A stretch of 50,422 nt of DNA. Origin: Eubacteriaceae bacterium (lineage in GTDB: Bacteria; Bacillota; Clostridia; Peptostreptococcales; Anaerovoracaceae). Positions 39,203-46,295 of this stretch are shown here, in pieces. A program made the translations under genes and the position numbers. Location of the stretch: positions 1-50,422 of the forward strand of contig JALCRY010000011.1 of NCBI GenBank assembly GCA_022652985.1, given 5' to 3'. Every line of letters begins with the position of its first letter. Position 1 is the first letter of the stretch. Under the pieces are notes generated by a model. That model ran no database searches. It saw only the letters and a list, made by a program, of their open reading frames with translations, and was not told the origin of the DNA.

Positions 39203-40411
39203 ATGAGAAAGCACCAGGTATTGATTGTCGGAGCCGGTGTCGGAGGTTCCACAGCGGCGTTCCATATGGCCAAGGCGGGATTGGATGTCATGATGGTCGA
39301 GAAAGAGCAGTTCCCGCGTGATAAGGTGTGCGGAGACGGACAGGTACAGGGAATACATCCTTTACTTAAATCGATGGGCGTATATGATGAAATCGAAAAG
39401 TACGGATACAAATGTTCAGGTACTCTGTTCTCCGATGACAGGGAAATCCAATATACATATAATTATCCTGATGGGGAATTTGCGTTTGCAACGCCAAGAT
39501 ATATATTTGATGATATCATTAATAAAGCTGCCTTAAAGCAGGGCGTAGATTATCTGGAAAATTTTGAAGCAACAGAAGTCATAACCAGACGCGGCCAGGC
39601 GATAGGAGTACGCGGCATATATGACGGCAAAGTAGTTGAACTGGAAGCTGATTTAGTTGTACTTGCAAACGGATCACATTCAATGCTTGCAAGACAGATG
39701 GGTTTCTATGAAGAAGATCCGAATTATGTTTTCTACGGCCTTAGAGGATATTATGAAAATGTACGTGGACTGTCTGATGTCATAGAATTTCATTATCCAA
39801 ATAAATTGTTCATGCCTGCCGGATATATTTGGCTGTTTCCACTGGGGAAAACAAAAGCAAATGTTGGAGTTTTTATAACAGAAGAAGCTCTTCGCAAGTC
39901 TGGTATGACATCAGAGGAATTACTCTGGTGGTGGCGCGACAATTATAAAATCGGCCGGGAAAGAATGGGAGAAGCCAGAGAAATAGGCAAGTTGAAAGGA
40001 TGGAGACTTCCGACTGGAAAACATAAAGCAGTACATGGATCAGGCGTTATAGCTGTTGGTGATGCGGGAAATATGATTGAGCCACTTTATGGCGGCGGTT
40101 TGCCGCATGCAATGATGTCAGGAGTGTGCGCTTCACGTATGGCAGCTGAAGCGATAGTTGCAAATGATTTCTCAGAAGAATATCTGCGTAAATATGAGGA
40201 TTATATTGAAGAAACGCTGGGAAGCGGATATAAAATCCAGGAGTATTTAAGGAGCATTGTATTTGACACTGAGGAACACATTTCAGAATTCATAGACTAC
40301 AGTATTGAGAATTTCACAGACGTGCAGCTCTCCGGAGGTGACGGTATGGCTAAATTTGTACACGATGTAAAAGGATTCGTCGGATCGTCGAAGAGCGCGT
40401 ACAGCAAGTAA
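39203..40411 (+). CDS. Geranylgeranyl-reductase-family flavoprotein
   Basis: The 402-aa protein has an N-terminal FAD site (VLIVGAGVGGSTAAFHMAKAG), the family signature EQFPRDKVCGDG (about residues 33-44), a central VVLANGSHS and a C-terminal FAD motif GVIAVGDAGNMIEPLYGGGLPHAM. Members reduce isoprenoid chains or hydroxylate/oxidise aromatic and polyketide substrates, so the substrate is open. ATG 39203 follows GGAGGG; TTG 39197 is too close. It forms an operon with the iron-sulfur flavoprotein, which may supply electrons. TetR regulator lies downstream on the other strand. Confidence 0.8.
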   Translation: MRKHQVLIVGAGVGGSTAAFHMAKAGLDVMMVEKEQFPRDKVCGDGQVQGIHPLLKSMGVYDEIEKYGYKCSGTLFSDDREIQYTYNYPDGEFAFATPRYIFDDIINKAALKQGVDYLENFEATEVITRRGQAIGVRGIYDGKVVELEADLVVLANGSHSMLARQMGFYEEDPNYVFYGLRGYYENVRGLSDVIEFHYPNKLFMPAGYIWLFPLGKTKANVGVFITEEALRKSGMTSEELLWWWRDNYKIGRERMGEAREIGKLKGWRLPTGKHKAVHGSGVIAVGDAGNMIEPLYGGGLPHAMMSGVCASRMAAEAIVANDFSEEYLRKYEDYIEETLGSGYKIQEYLRSIVFDTEEHISEFIDYSIENFTDVQLSGGDGMAKFVHDVKGFVGSSKSAYSK

Positions 40412-40498
40412 AGCTTCGCCATATTATCGATATATTGTGAAGCGTGCAGATCATCTGTGCGAAGAATTGGAAAATCTATAATCAGTATAATAAAAGGT

Positions 40499-40537
40499 AA
40501 AGGAGACGTCATGAAATCAGCTTGGCGTCTCCTTTTA
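40499..40537. terminator. Bidirectional terminator between flavoprotein operon and TetR gene
   Basis: AAAGGAGACG (40499-40508) pairs with CGTCTCCTTT (40526-40535) across a 17-nt loop. The 3' arm overlaps the last base of the TetR gene, and both flanks are A/T-rich. Confidence 0.75.
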
Positions 40538-41140
40538 TGTGTTCATAAAAGTATTGAGAAGACGTGGGAGAAAACCCTTTGACTTTTCAGAGAGACTGTA
40601 GCTGCCGTCAAAAAGACACCATTCATAAACTAGTCCGCGGCAGACTGTGATGATGTATGCAGAAGCTTCGACAGCACTGATGCTGGTGTCAAATGTTCCT
40701 GCTTGCTGTGCTGCCATAATGAAAGTTTCCATGCTTGAGTATGCGGGCATATGTTTAAACGTTTTTTCATCCTTATTAAGGAATGCCTTGCTGAATGATT
40801 TATATACTTGCTTGGTAAGATCCAGCCCGAGAGTTTCCCATGATACAGCATAACGAATAAGAAAATCCATCAGATATTTATATGGGTCGTGCGCTTTGAC
40901 ATCAAGGTTACTGAGGTCAAAAGAGATGCTGCTCATTTCGCTGCTTATTTCCAACAGCAGGCCCTCTTTGGAATGAAAAAAATTCACAATTGACCCTGTG
41001 GAAAAACCTGATGCCTTTGAAATATCTGCTAATGTTGTGGATTCATACCCATATTGTTTAAACAAAGTTTTGGCGTTGTCCAAAATAATTTTCTTCTTTT
41101 TCGCAGATTCAATTTGCCGTTTTGTGATTTTTTTGGTCAT
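40535..41140 (-). CDS. TetR/AcrR family regulator
   Basis: The 201-aa protein has the TetR N-terminal helix-turn-helix (KKIILDNAKTLFKQYGYESTTLADISKASGFSTGSIVNFFHSKEGLLLEI, about residues 15-63) and a helical ligand-binding C-terminal domain. ATG 41140 follows GGAGGAAC. It converges on the flavoprotein operon, and its own promoter shares half of the palindrome found before that operon, so it probably represses both itself and the two flavoproteins until a small ligand binds. Confidence 0.88.
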   Translation of the reverse strand: MTKKITKRQIESAKKKKIILDNAKTLFKQYGYESTTLADISKASGFSTGSIVNFFHSKEGLLLEISSEMSSISFDLSNLDVKAHDPYKYLMDFLIRYAVSWETLGLDLTKQVYKSFSKAFLNKDEKTFKHMPAYSSMETFIMAAQQAGTFDTSISAVEASAYIITVCRGLVYEWCLFDGSYSLSEKSKGFLPRLLNTFMNT

Positions 41141-41177
41141 ATAAAATGTTCCTCCAGCCGCAATCAATTTACATTGT

Positions 41178-41206
41178 ATTATAACAGATATTAAAATACA
41201 TTTCAA
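41178..41206 (-). promoter_or_regulatory. Promoter of the TetR gene with operator half-site
   Basis: Minus strand -35 TTGAAA (41201-41206), 17-bp spacer, -10 TATAAT (41178-41183). The spacer contains ATGTATTTTA, shared with the operator at 37499-37518. Confidence 0.8.
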
Positions 41207-41280
41207 TTTTTGAGCACACACATGTTAACAGACTGCCGGCCGAAAACGGTGTGACCAGGAAAAGTCTTTTCATTCCCCGA

Positions 41281-41346
41281 TCATTGATTCGCTGCGGCAG
41301 TCCTGTACCTGGAAATTACCTGCGAAAAACAAAGATTATCAAGCAT
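41281..41346 (-). pseudogene. 21-codon remnant behind a duplicated leader and start codon
   Basis: The left copy of the 40-bp inverted repeat carries GGAGAG and ATG exactly as in front of the GltS-type transporter. The frame continues for 21 codons (MLDNLCFSQVISRYRTAAAN...) to TGA at 41281. It is too short for a normal gene and may be a truncated relic of whatever this leader once drove. Confidence 0.35.
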
Positions 41347-41383
41347 TACATTCTCTCCTTTCAATAATAAGTTTTCTCAAAAT
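41344..41383. repeat. 40-bp inverted repeat, left copy
   Basis: Perfect reverse complement of 42430-42469. It includes a ribosome site and start codon on the minus strand. Together the copies flank the IclR gene and its control region (1126 bp from outer end to outer end). Confidence 0.92.
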
Positions 41384-41394
41384 GAAATAAGCCC

Positions 41395-42162
41395 CTATAA
41401 TGGGAGTTCAGAAAGCTCTTTAGTCATATCCGTAAGAGTAACAGCAATTTCGTTAATATAATCTTCTTCAGCACGTTGAATAGGGAGCATGACACAGAGA
41501 GATGCGATTACGCGACCGGTATATTTATATATTGGTGCTGCAATGCTTACGACTCCACTCTGATACAATTCGCGTTCAATAATGTGGGATTTGGTTTTTG
41601 CTTCCGTCAGAAGATTGGTTAACATTGTTTTATCTGGGATTTTTTCTGGGAAAGAATCATGTTCTATTGCAGAGTTAAGGCTTTCATCATTAAGACATGA
41701 TAAATACATTAGTCCTGATGCAGTACAGGACAAAGGATACCATTCACCTAGCGATAATGAAACTTTTACAGATTGTGTCGATTCATTAAGGCTTGTACAT
41801 ATGGACTGGACATTCCCGTTCCGTTTTAGATAATGGAAAAGAGCTGCAGTTTCGTCGTACATATTGATGAGCTTGTTAAGATATGGTTGGGAGTAAATGT
41901 TTAAATTTACGTTGCGATATGCCTGAAGTCCAAGCTCGAACATTTTTCCTCCGTAACTGTATTGATGTGCATCTGTGTTCTGCTCGACATAACCTCTCGC
42001 TTCCAGTGTTTTCAGCAGATGAAACGTAGTTGTTTTATTGAGCCCGAAATGATCGGCAATATCGGTGAGCTTTTTGCCGTCACCTACAGAAACAAGGTAT
42101 TCTAGAATATCAAAAGCTCTGTTTACGGATTGTATTGTTTTTACATTTTTTTCTTCTTTCAT
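41395..42162 (-). CDS. IclR family regulator
   Basis: The 255-aa protein has the IclR winged helix-turn-helix (IQSVNRAFDILEYLVSV, KLTDIADHFGLNKTTTFHLLKTLEARGYVEQN, about residues 8-65) and the GAF-like effector domain (LSLGEWYPLSCTASGLMYLS, GVVSIAAPIYKYTGRVIASLCVMLP, about 80-250). ATG 42162 follows AGAGGT. It is divergent from the GltS-type transporter and arginase-fold genes. Its own -35 lies inside one of three operator palindromes and two more lie behind the transporter promoter, so it likely controls both. It lies within the 40-bp inverted repeats. Confidence 0.9.
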   Translation of the reverse strand: MKEEKNVKTIQSVNRAFDILEYLVSVGDGKKLTDIADHFGLNKTTTFHLLKTLEARGYVEQNTDAHQYSYGGKMFELGLQAYRNVNLNIYSQPYLNKLINMYDETAALFHYLKRNGNVQSICTSLNESTQSVKVSLSLGEWYPLSCTASGLMYLSCLNDESLNSAIEHDSFPEKIPDKTMLTNLLTEAKTKSHIIERELYQSGVVSIAAPIYKYTGRVIASLCVMLPIQRAEEDYINEIAVTLTDMTKELSELPL

Positions 42163-42196
42163 ATTAATACCTCTTAATAAAATTCCTATCAGTAGT

Positions 42197-42225
42197 ATTT
42201 TATCATGCAATCTATAGTTTTACAA
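42197..42225 (-). promoter_or_regulatory. Promoter of the IclR gene
   Basis: Minus strand -35 TTGTAA (42220-42225, inside operator 1), 17-bp spacer, -10 TAAAAT (42197-42202). Confidence 0.7.
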
Positions 42226-42233
42226 TGTAAAAC
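42217..42233. promoter_or_regulatory. IclR operator 1
   Basis: Perfect palindrome GTTTTACAATGTAAAAC overlapping the -35 of the IclR promoter. Confidence 0.75.
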
Positions 42234-42267
42234 AAAATAAAAAATAATTTTGTATTATAAAAACACC

Positions 42268-42296
42268 TTGACAAATAAAAGAAGGCAAATTATTAT
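42268..42296 (+). promoter_or_regulatory. Promoter of the GltS-type transporter operon
   Basis: -35 TTGACA (42268-42273), 17-bp spacer, -10 TATTAT (42291-42296). The leader of about 165 nt contains operators 2 and 3. Confidence 0.85.
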
Positions 42297-42307
42297 TATC
42301 AAAGATA

Positions 42308-42344
42308 GTTTTACATTATAAAATAATATTTTACAATGTAAAAC
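42308..42344. promoter_or_regulatory. IclR operators 2 and 3
   Basis: GTTTTACATTATAAAAT (42308-42324) and ATTTTACAATGTAAAAC (42328-42344) lie 12 bp or more downstream of the -10, at and after the start of transcription. They match operator 1 (TTTTACA-A-TGTAAAA), so binding there would block transcription. Confidence 0.75.
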
Positions 42345-42429
42345 AAATTGCATCATCGATAATGTAAACAGTTTTATGTGTTTTCTCATATTTGTTGAAA
42401 TCAGTCGACCGGAGATGAAGATACCAGGA

Positions 42430-42469
42430 ATTTTGAGAAAACTTATTATTGAAAGGAGAGAATGTAATG
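42430..42469. repeat. 40-bp inverted repeat, right copy
   Basis: Perfect reverse complement of 41344-41383. It ends exactly with the ATG of the transporter gene and includes its ribosome site. Confidence 0.92.
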
Positions 42470-43846
42470 TCTGGAGATCAATTCGATTTATTACTAAAGA
42501 CATTTGCAATAGTAGGGGTATTACTTCTTGTTGGCACATTTTTAAGGGCCAAAGTAAAGATTTTTCAACAACTTTATCTTCCTGCATGCGTAATAGGAGG
42601 AGCTATTGGTCTTATACTTGGACCCAGAGTCCTTGGATGGATACCAATGTCGGATGCCATTATGAATACGGCATCAAATATGCCTGGTAAATTATTCTCG
42701 GTTATCATTGCTGCGATGCCAATGTGTGCCATGAAACTTAAAAAGGGAGAATTGTTCAAAAGGATCGATGCTCTTACTATGGGCATAATAATTACAATGG
42801 TTGCTGCATTGCAGTTTGCAGCAGGTTTCCTTGTTAATGTCATCTGTAACAGCATTGGACAGAATGTTTATGCTGGGTATGGAAGCGAACTCATGATGGG
42901 TTATTGCGGGGGTTACGGAGTCTGCGCAACTATTGGCAATGCGTTCAAGAGTCTTGGACAAAATTACTGGGAGGTAGCACAAGGCATAGGAATGACTTTT
43001 TCAACTATAGGGATGATAGGAGGCATACTTATAGGAATAGCAGTAATAAATATAAAGGCCAGAAAGAAGGAAACGCACTATCTTGCGGATCCTAACAGCA
43101 TACCAAAAGAAATGAAACTTGGGGTGATCAGTGACCCGAATGAGCAGCCGTCAGCCGGAAAACAAACAACATCAGGCGGATCGATTGATACTATAGCGCT
43201 TCACCTTGCTCTCATCATGCTTGCTGTAGGTATTGGGTATATTATTGAATATTTCGTAGTTAAATATAACGTACCAGGTCTTTGCTATATGACTTGTTGG
43301 TTCTATGCACTTATTGTTATGTATATAATATGGCCTGTTATCCGAAAACTCGGATGGGATAAATACTTTGATGCAAATGTTAAGAGCAGCATTCAAGGAT
43401 TTGTAACTGATTTTATTGTTACAGCGGCGATAATGAGTATGCCGTTAGAAGCAATAATGGCATATTGGTTACCGATTCTTATTACCGCTATACTTGGATT
43501 TATCATCACAGTACCACCGATCCTTTTCCTCGATAAGCAGTTGCTCCAGGAAGATTGGGTCGAAAAATCCATGGGACCTCTTGGAATGATGACGGGAGAC
43601 TTTATTACAGGAATGATGCTCACACGTATGGTGGATCCTGATTTTAAATCCAATGCGATAGCTGATTTTTCAATCGCATACTCGATTAATACATTTTACT
43701 GTGTTGCAATGCTTGCGGTAGTTTACCCATACGTAGTGACTAAAGGTGCAATGAGTGCATGCATTTTTACCTTTAGCCATGCTGTTATTCTTGCGGGCAT
43801 ACTGGCGGTATTCAGTATTTGGGTAAGAAGAAGGAAGGCGGCATAA
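42467..43846 (+). CDS. GltS-family sodium/glutamate-type symporter
   Basis: The 459-aa membrane protein has about 12 hydrophobic segments. It has the GltS family pattern: LYLPACVIGGAIGLILGP near the start, GYCGGYGVCATIGNAF (pore-loop-like Gly-rich motif) and a duplicated C-terminal half with GMMTGDFITGMMLTRMVDP. GltS-type proteins import glutamate or related anions with sodium. ATG 42467 follows GGAGAG. The stop is one base before the arginase-fold gene. The neighbour suggests the cargo could be an amino or guanidino acid rather than glutamate itself, but this is inference. Confidence 0.82.
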   Translation: MSGDQFDLLLKTFAIVGVLLLVGTFLRAKVKIFQQLYLPACVIGGAIGLILGPRVLGWIPMSDAIMNTASNMPGKLFSVIIAAMPMCAMKLKKGELFKRIDALTMGIIITMVAALQFAAGFLVNVICNSIGQNVYAGYGSELMMGYCGGYGVCATIGNAFKSLGQNYWEVAQGIGMTFSTIGMIGGILIGIAVINIKARKKETHYLADPNSIPKEMKLGVISDPNEQPSAGKQTTSGGSIDTIALHLALIMLAVGIGYIIEYFVVKYNVPGLCYMTCWFYALIVMYIIWPVIRKLGWDKYFDANVKSSIQGFVTDFIVTAAIMSMPLEAIMAYWLPILITAILGFIITVPPILFLDKQLLQEDWVEKSMGPLGMMTGDFITGMMLTRMVDPDFKSNAIADFSIAYSINTFYCVAMLAVVYPYVVTKGAMSACIFTFSHAVILAGILAVFSIWVRRRKAA

Positions 43847-43847
43847 C

Positions 43848-44780
43848 GTGTCAGAATTAAAAAAACTAAGAATAATAGAAGTGCCGTATTGTTATAACAA
43901 ATGGCGAGTGGATCCAAATTGTGAACCGTATAAAATAACTGCGGAAATCAAACGATTCATTGGCCCGCGTGATGTGGACCTTTATCATAAAGAAGACCTA
44001 TATTCAAAAGCAAACGTGCCATATACAGTAAATGAAATTGATCATAATGATTGCCGTGAAATGAATCCGTGCTTCTCTCTATGTCGTACAATATCTGATA
44101 TAGTGTGTAATTCCAATGAAAATGGGGAATCCGTCTTAATTGCAAATGGCTATTGCCTGTTTGCACCGGCAATCGCAGGCGGGATTCAAAGAGCCGCGGG
44201 AGAAAATAAAACAATCGGCGTTGTCTGGATCGATGCACATGCCGATAATTTGGTAATAGAAGATTCTATGGAGGAAACACGTTTCGTTGGATTGCCTGTA
44301 TCGGGGATGCTTGGTCAGACATATGAGTACTGGCGTAAAGATATATGCGGCCTTAAGAAGCCGATAGAAGGCAGGCATTTCCTTATAGGAGATACAAGAG
44401 CAAATGAAGGCGAGATGGATCAAAACATGGAAAAAGCAGGTGTTATCCATGTCCCACATGATCAATTTGCAAGTTGCAATATTTGGCAGAAAAAAGTAAA
44501 CGAATTTGCAAAGGATGTGGATGCTATATATTTGTCTGTCGATGTGGATATACTTAACAAAAAGTATATCCCGGCATACGAAAAAGAAGTCGAAAATGGA
44601 CATGACATTGAAACTGTTATGCAGAATATCCGTGCAGTCATGAACACAGGCAAAGTAAATGCCTTTTCAATGTTCTGCCTTGATTTTGATCATTATGAAC
44701 ATGGAGGGAAAGAAACATATAGAAATGGCATGAAGTTGATTTCATCAGGTTTGGAAGCATGGAAATATACAGCACTTTAA
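43848..44780 (+). CDS. Arginase/agmatinase-fold protein with altered metal site
   Basis: The 310-aa ureohydrolase-fold protein contains the core metal motif DAHAD (in VVWIDAHADN, about residues 123-132) and DVD in LSVDVDILNKKYIP (about 224-237). The first metal-ligand motif, normally GG-D-H-S, reads ANGYCLFAPAIAGG (about 96-109), so the usual His seems replaced by Cys. Canonical arginase family members use two Mn to split guanidino compounds; this one may be inactive, use a different metal set, or act on another substrate. Start is GTG 43848, one base after the transporter stop, so the two are co-expressed under IclR control. Confidence 0.78.
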   Translation: MSELKKLRIIEVPYCYNKWRVDPNCEPYKITAEIKRFIGPRDVDLYHKEDLYSKANVPYTVNEIDHNDCREMNPCFSLCRTISDIVCNSNENGESVLIANGYCLFAPAIAGGIQRAAGENKTIGVVWIDAHADNLVIEDSMEETRFVGLPVSGMLGQTYEYWRKDICGLKKPIEGRHFLIGDTRANEGEMDQNMEKAGVIHVPHDQFASCNIWQKKVNEFAKDVDAIYLSVDVDILNKKYIPAYEKEVENGHDIETVMQNIRAVMNTGKVNAFSMFCLDFDHYEHGGKETYRNGMKLISSGLEAWKYTAL

Positions 44781-44795
44781 AAATCAAAACATTCA

Positions 44796-44823
44796 GCCGG
44801 GCTGCCTCGGGAAGGCGCCCGGC
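44796..44823. terminator. Bidirectional terminator
   Basis: GCCGGGC-T-GCCT...AGGC-GCCCGGC forms a strong GC-rich hairpin. The leftward direction is followed by a T-rich stretch and the rightward one by TTAT. It ends the arginase-fold operon and the leftward kinase gene. Confidence 0.78.
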
Positions 44824-44853
44824 CTTATAATAATGAGAACATTCATTGATCCA

Positions 44854-45474
44854 TCACGGCATATTGGTCTCGCTCATTTCTTTGTACATAGCCGCGAGCA
44901 TGTCGGCAATCGTGTATTCGGAAAGGAGAGACGAGCTGAAAGATATCTCGTATTCCGACGGAACGCCCCAGTCCTGGTCGGTGTGCGCGTAGTAATACGC
45001 CTTCCTTCTGCGGTCGGTACGCCGTATCTGTCCGGCTGCTGCTTTCTCGTCCAGGCCGTCACGCTCCATTACCGTGCTGATGCGGTGTTCGCGGGAAGCG
45101 GCAATGAATACGCTTATTACTGTGTGACCGGTATTTTTCCGCAGGATGTCGTCGGCGCATCTGCCTACAAAGATACAGTCTCCCCTGGACGCCAGGTCGA
45201 GAATGACGGCTTTTTGTACGGTGAAAAGAACATCGTTCGGGCTCCGGCCGTAATATTCGAGGTCTTTTCCGGTCGTGACTGCAGTGTAGAGCATAGGATT
45301 TTCTTTGCGTTCATCGGCGCCTTCCAGTATTTCCTGGGCGATGCCGCTCTCCTCCGCTGCTTTGATCAGCAGTTCCTTGTCGTAACACGGGATACCGAGG
45401 CGGTCAGCAGTCATCCTTGCGATGACGCGGCCGTTGCTGCCCGATTCTCTGCTTATGCAAATGATTCTACTCAT
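44854..45474 (-). CDS. Cytidylate-kinase-like family protein
   Basis: The 206-aa protein has the nucleotide-binding start IICISRESGSNGRVIARMTADRLGIPCYD (modified P-loop of Cmk-like proteins, about residues 4-32), DCIFVGRCADDILR (about 97-110) and LDEKAAAGQIRRTDRRRKAYYYAHT (lid/Arg-rich region, about 138-162). It is one of the small 'cytidylate kinase-like' proteins common in Clostridia; its substrate is not proven. ATG 45474 follows GGAGGCGAT. It converges on the arginase-fold operon. Confidence 0.85.
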   Translation of the reverse strand: MSRIICISRESGSNGRVIARMTADRLGIPCYDKELLIKAAEESGIAQEILEGADERKENPMLYTAVTTGKDLEYYGRSPNDVLFTVQKAVILDLASRGDCIFVGRCADDILRKNTGHTVISVFIAASREHRISTVMERDGLDEKAAAGQIRRTDRRRKAYYYAHTDQDWGVPSEYEISFSSSLLSEYTIADMLAAMYKEMSETNMP

Positions 45475-45826
45475 AACGATCGCCTCCGTCTGATATAAAT
45501 CGGTTCCGCGCAAGATATGTGTTTCTATACTCAAATTCTAGCAACTCCTGAGTGAAAATCAATGCTTTGGAGCAATTGATATATACTACAAAACAGGCCG
45601 GATGTCGTACATTATCGCCTGCTTCGCCGCTGCCTTCTGTACAGGTTCAGAATATTCTGCTATAATGCAGGTGCAGTTGAAGAAGAGCCGTAATAATCAG
45701 CAGATGATGGATTCACAGCTCTAAAGAGAGGCGCGGCCGGCAGGTGCGGTCATATAGCAAAACCTATAAATTCGAATACAATGTTTTTAACTATTACCGG
45801 ACTTATCAAATAGAAAGGAGCATTTT
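45475..45826. other. Intergenic region with promoter, no gene
   Basis: A plausible rightward promoter at 45638-45666 (-35 TGTACA, 17-bp spacer, -10 TATAAT) leaves about 155 nt of leader before the glutaredoxin-like gene. A weak leftward candidate (TTGATT-16-TAGAAT) may serve the kinase gene. I see no open frame with a ribosome site. Confidence 0.5.
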
Positions 45827-46087
45827 ATGAAATTTACTATTGTAGGAAGTCATCTTTGCCTTGATACACAGGAAGCGCTCGAAAAATGCAGCCGGGCGGA
45901 TATGGATTTTGAGTTCAGCAATATATCCGACAGCCTCGATGATCTGAAGTTTTATCTCAAACTGAGAGAGAACGATCCGATGTATGAAGAGGTGATAGAA
46001 AACGGCAATCTGGGCATCCCGCTGTTCATAAGTGAGAACGGCGAGAAGACGTTCGATCTGGACAAGGTGCTCGAAGGCTGGAAATAA
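45827..46087 (+). CDS. Glutaredoxin-like protein, single active-site cysteine
   Basis: The 86-aa protein has a thioredoxin fold: FTIVGSHLCLDTQEAL (active-site loop with only one Cys, at about residue 11; the usual C-x-x-C first Cys is replaced by Ser-His-Leu) and the conserved cis-Pro segment GIPLFISENGEKTFDLDKVL. Such monothiol-like proteins can transfer glutathione or iron-sulfur groups, or be non-catalytic. ATG 45827 follows AAAGGAG. Single gene between a possible promoter at 45638 and a terminator. Confidence 0.78.
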   Translation: MKFTIVGSHLCLDTQEALEKCSRADMDFEFSNISDSLDDLKFYLKLRENDPMYEEVIENGNLGIPLFISENGEKTFDLDKVLEGWK

Positions 46088-46108
46088 ACAGGATCGCACA
46101 ATATCGCG

Positions 46109-46146
46109 GAGGCCCGTCCCCGGAAGAGGATCAGGGCCTCTTTTTT
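46109..46146 (+). terminator. Terminator of the glutaredoxin-like gene
   Basis: GAGGCCC (46109-46115) pairs with GGGCCTC (46134-46140) around an 18-nt loop, followed by six Ts. Confidence 0.85.
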
Positions 46147-46295
46147 CACCTGCGGGGCGGTGATGCGGGCAGGCCGCAGCGAACGGTTGCGGAAACCCGC
46201 GTTTAAAAGTATAGTGTATATAAGACGGTCAGGATGGTCAGGACGGCTGTGAGGCTGAGCCGGCTGAAGAGGCCGCAACGTATACGAGGAGCAAT

